From: CAZKEW01 sp964580435
Lineage (GTDB): Bacteria; Acidobacteriota; Aminicenantia; Aminicenantales; UBA8522
Direction of reading: 5' to 3'
Assembly: GCA_964580435.1 (NCBI GenBank)
Contig: CAZOKP010000011.1
Location: forward strand, 1 to 51,077
Length of the DNA: 51,077 nt
The notes under the pieces are model-generated. The model was not told the DNA's origin and searched no databases. It saw only the letters and a program-made list of their open reading frames with translations. Positions 33,575 to 41,742 of the stretch are shown here, one piece after another (positions within the stretch are counted from its first letter, which is position 1; every line of letters begins with the position of its first letter). The position numbers were made by a program, and so were the translations under genes.

Positions 33575-34381
33575 TCAGGCGATCCTCAGACCGGCGTAGC
33601 CAACGACCTGGCCATAATCGCCGGAAGTGTCGCCGGAGGTCATGTACCGGATGAGTTCAGCTTTTTTCGCCCCCAGTTCCTTGGCCGCAAGGATAGCTGC
33701 GGTCGTGGGCTGGAATCCGCACATGCTGATGTCTTCTTCCCGGACCACCTCAAAAAGCCCACGGGCATCGAGCGATTTGATCTTCTCGATGGCCAGAAAA
33801 TCCTTCTGCTTGGCCACCTCTTGGCTGACATAATGGCTCATGTCGGTGCTGGCCACTATCAAGGTGTCCTTGCCGAATTCTCTGATTCCGGCGGCAACGG
33901 CCCGCGCCAGTTCTTCCAGCTCTTCATAGTCTGCCTGGTAGCTAATACAGATAGGAACTAGGGAGATATTTTTCTTGAGGTATTGGAGAAACGGCAACTG
34001 CACTTCCAGAGAATGCTCTCTCCTGTGGCCGTTTTCATCCACCTGGACCAGGGGCGAGCGCTTCCGGATCGCCTCGGCCAGGGCGGAATTGATGGGAACT
34101 TCGCCGAGCGGAGTCTGCCAAGCTCCTTCTGTCATGACAGCAAAAAGGGGGCGAATGCCCTGATGGCTGGGTCCCAGAATGATATAATGGTCCGGCAGGA
34201 CAACGGACGAAAAGACAGCACCGGCGACGTATCCGGAATAAATAAACCCGGCATGAGGCGAAACGACGGCCAAGGCCTTTTCTTTCTTGGCCTTCAAGTC
34301 GACCATCTCTTTAAGCATCGCCCGAAGCTCTCGGTCGCTTCCAGGGTAAAAATGCCCGGCAACGGCAGGCCTTCTGATCAT
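33575..34381 (-). CDS. amrB: MEMO1 / AmmeMemoRadiSam system protein B
   Basis: 268 residues. The MEMO family is related to extradiol dioxygenases; the bacterial form is one of three proteins (AMMECR1, MEMO, radical SAM) that usually co-occur. Family landmarks are RRPAVAGHFYPGSDRELRAML, VSPHAGFIYSGYVAGAVFSSV, YIILGPSHQG, HRREHSLEVQLPFLQYL, ASTDMSHYVSQ and CGFQPTTAAI. Its AMMECR1 and radical-SAM partners are not in this window. It begins 33 bases after the saccharopine dehydrogenase stop and probably shares that transcript; biochemical role unknown. Confidence 0.9.
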   Translation of the reverse strand: MIRRPAVAGHFYPGSDRELRAMLKEMVDLKAKKEKALAVVSPHAGFIYSGYVAGAVFSSVVLPDHYIILGPSHQGIRPLFAVMTEGAWQTPLGEVPINSALAEAIRKRSPLVQVDENGHRREHSLEVQLPFLQYLKKNISLVPICISYQADYEELEELARAVAAGIREFGKDTLIVASTDMSHYVSQEVAKQKDFLAIEKIKSLDARGLFEVVREEDISMCGFQPTTAAILAAKELGAKKAELIRYMTSGDTSGDYGQVVGYAGLRIA

Positions 34382-34414
34382 TGTTCCTCCTCAGAGGCCA
34401 GACATCAAAAAAAA

Positions 34415-35734
34415 TTACAGCTTTTCTCTTTTCTCTTTGAAGGCGATACGGAGAGTCTTCAGCTCTCCGAGGATCGGCACATAAATGTCCGGCAGGACGG
34501 GAATATGAACTCCCCTTTCTGTGATCTTGCCTTCGAGAATCATTTTGGTGCCTATGGCCGCAGGCAGGCCGACAGTCCTGGCCATAGAAGAATCGCCGTG
34601 CGGAATTCCGAAATCGATGAGAGTTGAGATGATCCTCTCTTTTCCGGCCTTCGGATAAGAGGAGATGAATTCGTGCTGGAGAATGATCATGTCCCTCTCT
34701 CCTTCGGCATAGGCCAGCTTCGCCGTCATTCTGGCTCCGATGATATCCAAAGCCGATCCCTTCTCGACCGGCAGGGGTTCCTCGCTGAAAAGGCCGAGCC
34801 ATTCCAGCCTGCGGATGATGGCCAGGCCGGTGGTGATTCCGAGATAGCTGCAGACGGCCTTCTCCAGATCCTTCGCTTTGGTGCCGACGAGCTTCCTGAC
34901 AAAGCTGGCATAGGTCAGGCCCTTCCAATCCTTTTCCTCCTGGTCCAAGACCCCGAGCTGGACCATCTTTTTGATCGTCTCACACCAGCCGATGTTCCTC
35001 AGCGTTCCGCGGAGCATTGTTTTTGTCTCCGGGACCCCATAAAGGTCGATATAAGGAAGAGAATTTCGGTTGGGATAGCCTTCAAAAACTCCCATCCCCT
35101 CGATCGTCCGGAGGGTGTAGCTTTCAAACAGTTTTTCGGAAGGGATGAGGACCTTTTTCCCGTCCATCAGAAATTGAGCCGAATTTTTTCCGGCTAAGAG
35201 CACCCCCACGGGGCTCCAGGAGAATTTGTAGCCGAACGGATTGGTGTTGGCCTCGGGCGCCGGCAGGCCTCCGCAGAAAGATATGAAGCTGACGAGCTTG
35301 CCGCCCTTGTCGTGAATCTCATGGATCACTCTCATAGCTTCCATATGGTCGATGCCCGGGTCGAGCCCGAGTTCATTCAGGATGATGATGCCCGCTTTCC
35401 TAGCATCACCGTCAAGTTTCTTCATGGCCTCGCTGACATAGGAAGTGGTGACCATGTGTTTTTTATGGGCGATGCAGAATTCGGCCACCTTGGGATGGAA
35501 TGAATACGGAACCATGCTAATGACCAAGTCGGCCTTGGCCACTTCGCCCTTCAGGGCTTCCTCGCTCTTCAGGTTCAACTCCTTGGCCACACCGCGGGGA
35601 TGTCCTCCGATGAGCTTTTCCGCTTTGCTGACGGTCCGGCTGGCCACCTCAACTTGCAGGTCCGGCTGATCCAGAAGATATCTGACTAATGGCCTGGCCA
35701 CCAGACCGGCGCCTAAGATGAGGACTTTTTTCAT
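34415..35734 (-). CDS. Saccharopine dehydrogenase (glutamate-forming)
   Basis: 439 residues. In the saccharopine pathway this enzyme oxidises saccharopine to glutamate and 2-aminoadipate 6-semialdehyde with NAD. The Rossmann start KKVLILGAGLVARPLVRYLLDQ and the motifs VASRTVSKAEKL, VISMVPYSFHPKVAEFCI, TTSYVSEAMKKLD, LNELGLDPGIDHMEAMRVI and FCGGLPAPEANTNPFGYKFSWSP match the LYS9/AASS C-terminal family. The gene overlaps the upstream reductase by 4 bases, so the two enzymes, fused in plants and animals, are separate but coupled here. Confidence 0.92.
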   Translation of the reverse strand: MKKVLILGAGLVARPLVRYLLDQPDLQVEVASRTVSKAEKLIGGHPRGVAKELNLKSEEALKGEVAKADLVISMVPYSFHPKVAEFCIAHKKHMVTTSYVSEAMKKLDGDARKAGIIILNELGLDPGIDHMEAMRVIHEIHDKGGKLVSFISFCGGLPAPEANTNPFGYKFSWSPVGVLLAGKNSAQFLMDGKKVLIPSEKLFESYTLRTIEGMGVFEGYPNRNSLPYIDLYGVPETKTMLRGTLRNIGWCETIKKMVQLGVLDQEEKDWKGLTYASFVRKLVGTKAKDLEKAVCSYLGITTGLAIIRRLEWLGLFSEEPLPVEKGSALDIIGARMTAKLAYAEGERDMIILQHEFISSYPKAGKERIISTLIDFGIPHGDSSMARTVGLPAAIGTKMILEGKITERGVHIPVLPDIYVPILGELKTLRIAFKEKREKL

Positions 35735-37071
35735 GGATGACTCCTTTCTGACGAGTGAATGAAATTTCGTATGTATTCATAATCCGGGGTCAACTCCCCC
35801 CGGAAAAGAATAACGGCTCTTTTCAGAGGGGAGGGAAGGTGGCAGCGGGCAAAACCATTGGAGAAATCGGCCGCGGCCAGCCCGGGGATGAAAGGCAACA
35901 GTGTTTGGCTGAAATAAACGGATGATTCAAGAGAAATCTCGGCCGGCAGGTTATCCACGGCCATGACAACCGGCCCCCTTCCTGCAAATCCGACAACGGC
36001 TCTGTCTTCACCCACATCGTAAGTAAAAACAGGCTCGGCAGGGTTCGTGCAGGTTATTGTGCACTCGACTCCGCCATCGACGTCGCAGGAGATGTCCCCG
36101 ATAACCCGAAGGCGGGGATGTGCGTCACTTCTATAAATCTTTTTCAGGAATTTTTTCGTCAAGAACCGCGGATAGCGGGGCGACCAGAAGATGGCATTCA
36201 CAAAAACAGTCAGATAAGGGAGGGACTTCTCCAGGACCGGCTCATATCTCTCAGGATGGTCATAATACTCCTGCAGGTCAAACTTTTCCTTCGCAGCCTT
36301 AGGCTTCACCATGTCCTCTTCTTTGAAAACCGTTTTGTAGACCCTTCTGTCCGAGAAATTCTTCTTTTTAAAGAATTCGCTCAACTGGCCGGGCTCTATC
36401 TCCTCAAAAGGAAGGATGCCGAAGATCTCCTGCGCTCCCTGAGAGACATGGCCGTATCCGGCAAACCCGAAGACTAGGGGGACGAGAGAGGATTCAAGCC
36501 CCTGATTGTAGATTTCCCAGCCGACTTTCTTGATGGACTCTTTGGCTTCGACCAGGCTGGCATAGTCAATGGTCTTACGGATGTGAGAAAAGGGGGTTCT
36601 TACGCCTTCTAGCTTGAGGCGCTGGCCCAATGCCCAGAGGGTATCGATCATCCCGGCTTCGCCGGCCTGCTTCCCGAAAAAGACGAGGCGGCGGCCCTTT
36701 TCATCGGCGATCTTTTCATAATCGATTAGAGTGCAGCGCCGCGTAATCATTCTCTTGAGCATCGGCATGTTGTGCGGCTGCCCTTTGATGGTATGAGAAA
36801 AGAACACATAGGCTGTCTCATTCACGAAGACATCCAGGGGAATCTCCTTAACTGCCAGGACGATCGAGCACGGCGAGAGGTCCTCGGAAACATTGACACC
36901 TTCCCTGCGGTAATCCTCGTCAGCGAAGACGCGGATGGGTGAGGGTTGGATCCAGATTTCCAGGGGGAGTTCGCGCATCAACTCCCGGGCGTGCACCGGG
37001 ATGATGGGGACCCTTCTTTCCCAGGGATTCTTATCCTCCCGGCGGATTCCGATCAAAGTTTTCCCGGCCAA
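35731..37071 (-). CDS. Lysine-2-oxoglutarate reductase (AASS N-terminal-like)
   Basis: 446 residues from a TTG at 37071 preceded by GAGGGAG, giving the family start (LIGIRREDKNPWERRVPIIPVHARELM). An earlier in-frame TTG at 37095 lacks a ribosome site. The N-terminal alanine-dehydrogenase-like domain has VNETAYVFFSHTIKGQPHNMPML and TLIDYEKIADEKGRRLVFFGKQAGEAGMIDTLWALG; the second half (FGYGHVSQGAQEIF-like, SDAHPRLRVIGDISCDVDGGVECT) matches the LOR/SDH region. It should join lysine and 2-oxoglutarate to saccharopine. With the next gene it completes the first two steps of lysine breakdown. Confidence 0.9.
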   Translation of the reverse strand: MAGKTLIGIRREDKNPWERRVPIIPVHARELMRELPLEIWIQPSPIRVFADEDYRREGVNVSEDLSPCSIVLAVKEIPLDVFVNETAYVFFSHTIKGQPHNMPMLKRMITRRCTLIDYEKIADEKGRRLVFFGKQAGEAGMIDTLWALGQRLKLEGVRTPFSHIRKTIDYASLVEAKESIKKVGWEIYNQGLESSLVPLVFGFAGYGHVSQGAQEIFGILPFEEIEPGQLSEFFKKKNFSDRRVYKTVFKEEDMVKPKAAKEKFDLQEYYDHPERYEPVLEKSLPYLTVFVNAIFWSPRYPRFLTKKFLKKIYRSDAHPRLRVIGDISCDVDGGVECTITCTNPAEPVFTYDVGEDRAVVGFAGRGPVVMAVDNLPAEISLESSVYFSQTLLPFIPGLAAADFSNGFARCHLPSPLKRAVILFRGELTPDYEYIRNFIHSSERSHP

Positions 37072-37094
37072 TTTTTCTCCCTCTGAAAGCAGCA

Positions 37095-37123
37095 ATTATG
37101 GCATAAACTGGCCATTCGGTCAA
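37095..37123 (-). promoter_or_regulatory. Sigma70-like promoter of the lysine catabolism operon
   Basis: Minus strand: TTGACC (37118-37123), 17 bp, CATAAT (37095-37100). Predicted start near 37088, a leader of about 17 bases carrying GAGGGAG. It is back to back with the cysS promoter. Confidence 0.6.
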
Positions 37124-37184
37124 TCAATGGGCCAACTCCCCGCGAGAACCCAGCCGAGCGACATAGACAAGATATCCTGCTGAG

Positions 37185-37213
37185 TTGACTCCCCGAAATA
37201 TTCTCTTTAATAT
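37185..37213 (+). promoter_or_regulatory. Sigma70-like promoter of cysS predicting a leaderless mRNA
   Basis: TTGACT (37185-37190), 17 bp, TAATAT (37208-37213). Transcription should begin near 37220, two bases before the GTG start at 37222; no ribosome site is present. Confidence 0.65.
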
Positions 37214-37221
37214 ATGCACCT

Positions 37222-38706
37222 GTGATCAAATTTTTTAACACCCTGAGCGGGAAGAAAGAGGTCTTTACCCCTATCACCGCCGACGAGGTTAAGCTATATA
37301 CCTGCGGTCCCACCGTTTATGACTATCCCCATATCGGAAACTATCGCGCCTATGTCTTCGAGGACCTGCTCAAGAGATTCCTGGTTTACATGGGCTACAA
37401 GGTCACTCATGTTATGAATATAACCGATGTGGACGATAAGACAATCAAGGGAGCAAACGCCAAAGGCGTCAGCCTCGCCGAATACACAAGAAAATATATC
37501 GATGCTTTTTTCGAGGACATAAAAACCCTGAATATTTCTCCGGCGGACTATTACCCCAGAGCGACCGAGCACATCCCGGACATGGTCAACCTGGTCAAAG
37601 GGCTTATCCAGAAAGGATACGCCTATGAGAAAGACGGGTCCTATTATTTCAGCATCGCCAAGTTCCCCGCTTACGGCCGGCTTTCCAAGATCGATATGGA
37701 GGGACTCCAGCCGGGCCAGAGAGTGGAAACAGACGAATACGAAAAAGAGAGCATCCATGATTTTGCCCTCTGGAAAAGGAAAAAAGAGGGAGAGCCCTTC
37801 TGGGAAACTGAAATCGGCCCCGGAAGGCCGGGCTGGCACATCGAATGTTCAGCTATGAGCGCCAAGTACCTGGGCGAGACCTTCGATATCCACTGCGGCG
37901 GTGTTGATAACATCTTCCCTCACCACGAGAATGAGATCGCCCAGTCAGAGGCTTTTTGGGGAAAAAAATTTGTCAACTACTGGCTCCACTGCCATCACCT
38001 CATCCGGGACGGCGAGAAAATGGCAAAATCCAAAGGAAACACGATCACCCTCAGAGAGATCCTCAAAGTCAAAAACAAGGCGATGGCGGTCCGCCTTCTT
38101 TTGCTGTCCACTCATTACCGAAAGACGCTGAACTTTACCTTCGAAGCGCTCGGCCAAGCCGAAACCGCCCTCCAGAGAATCAACGATTTCGCGGGAGAGG
38201 TCAAACACGGAAGATTCCCTGAGGGGAAAACCCAGGCTGTCGGTAAAATCATCAAAGAAGCCGAAAAAGGCTTCGTGGGTGGATTGAGCGACGACCTCAA
38301 TATCTCTGTTGCCATCACTGCCCTATTCAACCTGATAAAAAAAATCAATGTCTTAATCTCGCAGGGAAAAATTAAAAAAAGCGATGCTGAACAAGTGAAT
38401 GCATTTATGACCAGAGTCAATACAGTTCTGGCACTTATCACGCCAACTGAAAAATCGATACCGCTCAAGATTAATAGAGCAGAGGAAATTTCTGCCCGCG
38501 ATAAGACGCCTCAGATTGAAATTCAAGCCGGACTGACAGCTGAACAGCTTGAAAAAGTCAAACTCAGAGAAAAGGCGCGCGCAGAGAAAAATTTCGAGGG
38601 GGCCGATGCGATCCGGAGGGAGCTTGAGGAGCAAGGTGTTCTCCTCGAAGACACCAAAGATGGCGTGCGCTGGAAAATCCTTCCGTCCAAAAAGCAGAAA
38701 GAATGA
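37222..38706 (+). CDS. cysS: Cysteinyl-tRNA synthetase
   Basis: 494 residues, GTG start. It charges tRNA-Cys. The class I HIGH motif appears as PHIGNYRAY, zinc ligands as YTCGPTVYDYPHIGN (Cys), ECSAMSAKYLG and HHENEIAQSEA, and the KMSKS loop as KMAKSKGN. The C-terminal part has the DALR domain and the LREKARAEKNFEGADAIRRELEEQGVLLEDTKDGVRWK end. No Shine-Dalgarno is visible, and the strong promoter suggests a leaderless message. yraN overlaps its stop by 4 bases. Confidence 0.97.
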   Translation: MIKFFNTLSGKKEVFTPITADEVKLYTCGPTVYDYPHIGNYRAYVFEDLLKRFLVYMGYKVTHVMNITDVDDKTIKGANAKGVSLAEYTRKYIDAFFEDIKTLNISPADYYPRATEHIPDMVNLVKGLIQKGYAYEKDGSYYFSIAKFPAYGRLSKIDMEGLQPGQRVETDEYEKESIHDFALWKRKKEGEPFWETEIGPGRPGWHIECSAMSAKYLGETFDIHCGGVDNIFPHHENEIAQSEAFWGKKFVNYWLHCHHLIRDGEKMAKSKGNTITLREILKVKNKAMAVRLLLLSTHYRKTLNFTFEALGQAETALQRINDFAGEVKHGRFPEGKTQAVGKIIKEAEKGFVGGLSDDLNISVAITALFNLIKKINVLISQGKIKKSDAEQVNAFMTRVNTVLALITPTEKSIPLKINRAEEISARDKTPQIEIQAGLTAEQLEKVKLREKARAEKNFEGADAIRRELEEQGVLLEDTKDGVRWKILPSKKQKE

Positions 38707-39059
38707 GCGACGCCCATGCCCTCGGCAAGTCCGGCGAAGAGGCCGCCATCGCCTACCTGAAGAAAAGAAAGTTCAAGGTCGTAGAGCAGGGCTTTCGCTT
38801 TCACAGGGGAGAGATCGATATTATCGCCTATGAGAAAGACACTCTTGTCTTCATCGAGGTCAAGACCCGGCAGAGCTTGGAATTCGGCCTCCCTGAAGAA
38901 TCCGTCACCCCCCTCAAGCAGCAGCAAATCAGGAAGTTGGCAGAAGCTTATCTGGCCATGAAAAGCCTTCATGACGTCCCCTGCCGGTTTGATATCCTGT
39001 CGCTTTTCTACAGCGCAAAAGATGGCTATCAAGTCAATCATCTCCGGGATGCGTTTTGA
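38703..39059 (+). CDS. yraN: UPF0102 family endonuclease-like protein YraN
   Basis: 118 residues. The PD-(D/E)XK nuclease-like fold is visible as LGKSGEEAAIAYLKKRKFKVVEQGFRFHRGEIDIIAYEKDTLVFIEVKTRQS, with the catalytic-type E-I-D and E-V-K residues, followed by the QIRKLAEAYLA helix. Members are widespread and thought to act in nucleic acid metabolism, but no reaction is firmly established. It overlaps cysS by 4 bases (ATGA), so it is co-translated with it. Confidence 0.93.
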   Translation: MSDAHALGKSGEEAAIAYLKKRKFKVVEQGFRFHRGEIDIIAYEKDTLVFIEVKTRQSLEFGLPEESVTPLKQQQIRKLAEAYLAMKSLHDVPCRFDILSLFYSAKDGYQVNHLRDAF

Positions 39060-39090
39060 AGAACCAAAATCATTGGAAGGAGAAAGGGTG

Positions 39091-41697
39091 ATGTTAAGAA
39101 TCGCCAGGCCGTCTCTATGTCTCTGTCTCGTTCTCATCGTTTTCGCGGCCTTTGCGGCAGCGCAAACCGTCCCCAGGCCGGAGGAAATCCTCGGGTTCAA
39201 GGTGGGGGAAGATTATCACCTCGCCACCTATACCCAGGCCATTGCCTATTTCAAAAAACTGGCCGAAAATTCCGACCGGGTCAAACTTTTCGACATGGGA
39301 AAGACGACTCTCGGCCAGACCATGACGTATGCCGTCATCTCCATGCCGGGGAACCTGACTCAGTTGGACAAATTCAAAGGAATCAGCCGCCGGCTCTCTC
39401 TGGCCCAAGGGCTTTCGGACGAGGAAGCGGCCAAACTTTCAGGAGAGGGCAAGGCCATCGTCTACATCGACGGTGGTCTCCATGCCAGCGAATGCGCTCC
39501 GGCTCAACACAACATTCAACTCGCCTATGACCTTGCCACCGCCACAGACCCGAGAACCCTCCGCATTCTCGAGGATGTCATCCTCATCCTGGTCTTTGCT
39601 AACCCGGACGGCATGAACCTCCTGGCCGAGTGGTACAATCCCAATATCGGCACGCCTTATGAGGTCTCCCCTATGCCCCGGCTTTATCATAAGTATGCCG
39701 GCCATGATAACAACCGGGATTCCTATATCGCCAATTTGATAGAGACGCAAAACCTCACCCGCCTCGTCCATCAGGAATGGTATCCCGTCATCCTCTACAA
39801 TCATCATCAGACCGCTCCATTTCCTGCCAGGATCTGGATCCCGCCGAATTCTGAACCGACCAACCCTAACGTTCATCCGCTCCTTGTCCGCTGGCAAAAC
39901 CTCATCGGCTCGGCCATGGGCGAGGCGTTTGATGCCGAGGGCAAAGAGGGAGCCATCTCCAGGATCGTTTTTGACACCTGGTATCCGGGCTATGTTTCCC
40001 AGGTCGTGGACTCGCATAATATCATCTCCATCATGACCGAGACAGCCCTTTACGAATACGCTACACCCCATTTTTATTCTGTCGAGGACTTTCCTAAGCA
40101 ATACCAGGACCTGACCATGTCGGCCTTCTACCCCAGCCCCTGGAAAGGAGGCTGGTGGCGGCTCAAGGACGCTGTCGATTACTGCCTGACGGCATCTAAG
40201 GCCGTCCTCGATGTGGCCTCGAAGTACCGCCAGGAGCTTCTTCACGATAAATTCAAAATGGGCCGCGATACCATCGAAAAGTTCAAGAAGGAACCGCCGT
40301 TTGCCTGGATCATCCCGGAAAAGCAACGCGATCCGCAGGCGGCTTCTCTCCTCCTCAACCGGATGATCCTCCTGGGAATCGATGTCTACAAGAGCCTCCA
40401 GTCCTTCATGTCCGACGGGATCAGCTTCCCGGGGGGAACGTATATCATACCCATGTCGCAGGCCAACTCTCTTTTCATCAAGAACGTCTTCGAAGAACAG
40501 CACTATCCCGACCTGCGGAAGTATCCTGACCTGTGGCAGGGGTTGGTTGAACCCCAGAAATTCATGGGCGCCCCGCTCGAGGCCTATGACATGATGGGCT
40601 GGACGCTCCCCTATCAGTTTGGGGTCAAAGTTTATTCTGCTAATAGCCCGCTCGATGTCCCAATGAATCCGGAGCGCGAAGTGCTGCCTCCCCAGGGAGA
40701 AATATCAGGAGAGGCCAGGGGAGCCTATCTTATCGGACATGAAACGAACGCCGGCTTTACAGCTACAAATAGAATCCTTCAAAAAGGCGGAAATGTCTCC
40801 TGGGCAAAGAAATCCTTCACGAGCGGCGGCCAAACATATCCCGAAGGGACCATAATCGTCTCGGCCGCAAGCGTCGACCGGGGATTCCTGCAGAATCTGG
40901 CTAAAGATCTTCACCTTAAGATCACGGCTCTCGGGGAAAACCCTAAGGTGGAAACATACACTTTGAAGAAACCCCGGATAGGGGTCTATCAATCGTGGAT
41001 CGCAGTTGAGGATGAAGGCTGGACTCGCTATGTCCTGGAGCAATATGAGTTTCCTTTCTCTTCCCTTCACGACGCCGATATCCGGGCCGGAGGGCTGGCC
41101 GATTCCTATGACGTCATCATCGTCCCCGACCATTATTCCCCGGAGCTCGTGATCAACGGCTTCTCCAAAGGCACCATGCCGCCCATCTATGTGGGCGGAA
41201 TTACGCCCTCCGGCCTCAGGAACCTGAGGCTCTTCGTCGAGAGCGGCGGCACTCTGATCTTCCTCAATTCGTCCTGCGATATAGCTATTGAAAACTTCGG
41301 CATCGCGGCGAGGAATGTCCTCAAAGGAGTAAAGCGGGAAGATTTTCTCTGCACGGGGTCCCTGCTGCGCATGGAATTCGACACGAGCCATCCGCTTGCA
41401 TACGGCATGCCGAAGGAAGCGGCGGCCGTGTTCCTGGGAAGCCGCGCCTTTGAGGTCCTTCCCGCTTTTGACGCAAAAAAGGAACCGAGAAGCGCCGGCC
41501 GATATGCCGCTGAAAACCTGCTCATGAGCGGCTGGATCCATGGGGAGAAATTGATCCAGCAAAAGTCATCAGTCCTGGATATACCTTTGGGAAATGGCCG
41601 GGTCGTCCTGCTCGGGTTTCCGGTTCAGTTCCGCGGCCAGCCGCACGGGACGTTCAAGCTCTTATTCAACGCCATTTATTACGGCGCTGCCAAATAA
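39091..41697 (+). CDS. Secreted M14 family zinc carboxypeptidase
   Basis: 868 residues from ATG 39091 with AAGGAGAAAG upstream. A signal peptide (LCLCLVLIVFAAFAAAQ) precedes the peptidase domain. Zinc ligands are in GGLHASE (H131, E134) and NHHQT (H238/H239); the probable catalytic Glu is E317 in IMTETALYE. After the roughly 350-residue peptidase come long C-terminal domains, including a glutamine-amidotransferase-like region (VIIVPDHYSPELVINGF...GGITPSGLRNLRLFVESGGTLIFLN) often seen in large M14 proteins of peptide degraders. It should trim peptides in the periplasm or outside. Convergent with the S9 peptidase gene. Confidence 0.92.
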   Translation: MLRIARPSLCLCLVLIVFAAFAAAQTVPRPEEILGFKVGEDYHLATYTQAIAYFKKLAENSDRVKLFDMGKTTLGQTMTYAVISMPGNLTQLDKFKGISRRLSLAQGLSDEEAAKLSGEGKAIVYIDGGLHASECAPAQHNIQLAYDLATATDPRTLRILEDVILILVFANPDGMNLLAEWYNPNIGTPYEVSPMPRLYHKYAGHDNNRDSYIANLIETQNLTRLVHQEWYPVILYNHHQTAPFPARIWIPPNSEPTNPNVHPLLVRWQNLIGSAMGEAFDAEGKEGAISRIVFDTWYPGYVSQVVDSHNIISIMTETALYEYATPHFYSVEDFPKQYQDLTMSAFYPSPWKGGWWRLKDAVDYCLTASKAVLDVASKYRQELLHDKFKMGRDTIEKFKKEPPFAWIIPEKQRDPQAASLLLNRMILLGIDVYKSLQSFMSDGISFPGGTYIIPMSQANSLFIKNVFEEQHYPDLRKYPDLWQGLVEPQKFMGAPLEAYDMMGWTLPYQFGVKVYSANSPLDVPMNPEREVLPPQGEISGEARGAYLIGHETNAGFTATNRILQKGGNVSWAKKSFTSGGQTYPEGTIIVSAASVDRGFLQNLAKDLHLKITALGENPKVETYTLKKPRIGVYQSWIAVEDEGWTRYVLEQYEFPFSSLHDADIRAGGLADSYDVIIVPDHYSPELVINGFSKGTMPPIYVGGITPSGLRNLRLFVESGGTLIFLNSSCDIAIENFGIAARNVLKGVKREDFLCTGSLLRMEFDTSHPLAYGMPKEAAAVFLGSRAFEVLPAFDAKKEPRSAGRYAAENLLMSGWIHGEKLIQQKSSVLDIPLGNGRVVLLGFPVQFRGQPHGTFKLLFNAIYYGAAK

Positions 41698-41742
41698 AAG
41701 GGGTCAAGTTTTCATTCCTGACTAAAGGAAAAGCCAGCGGCC

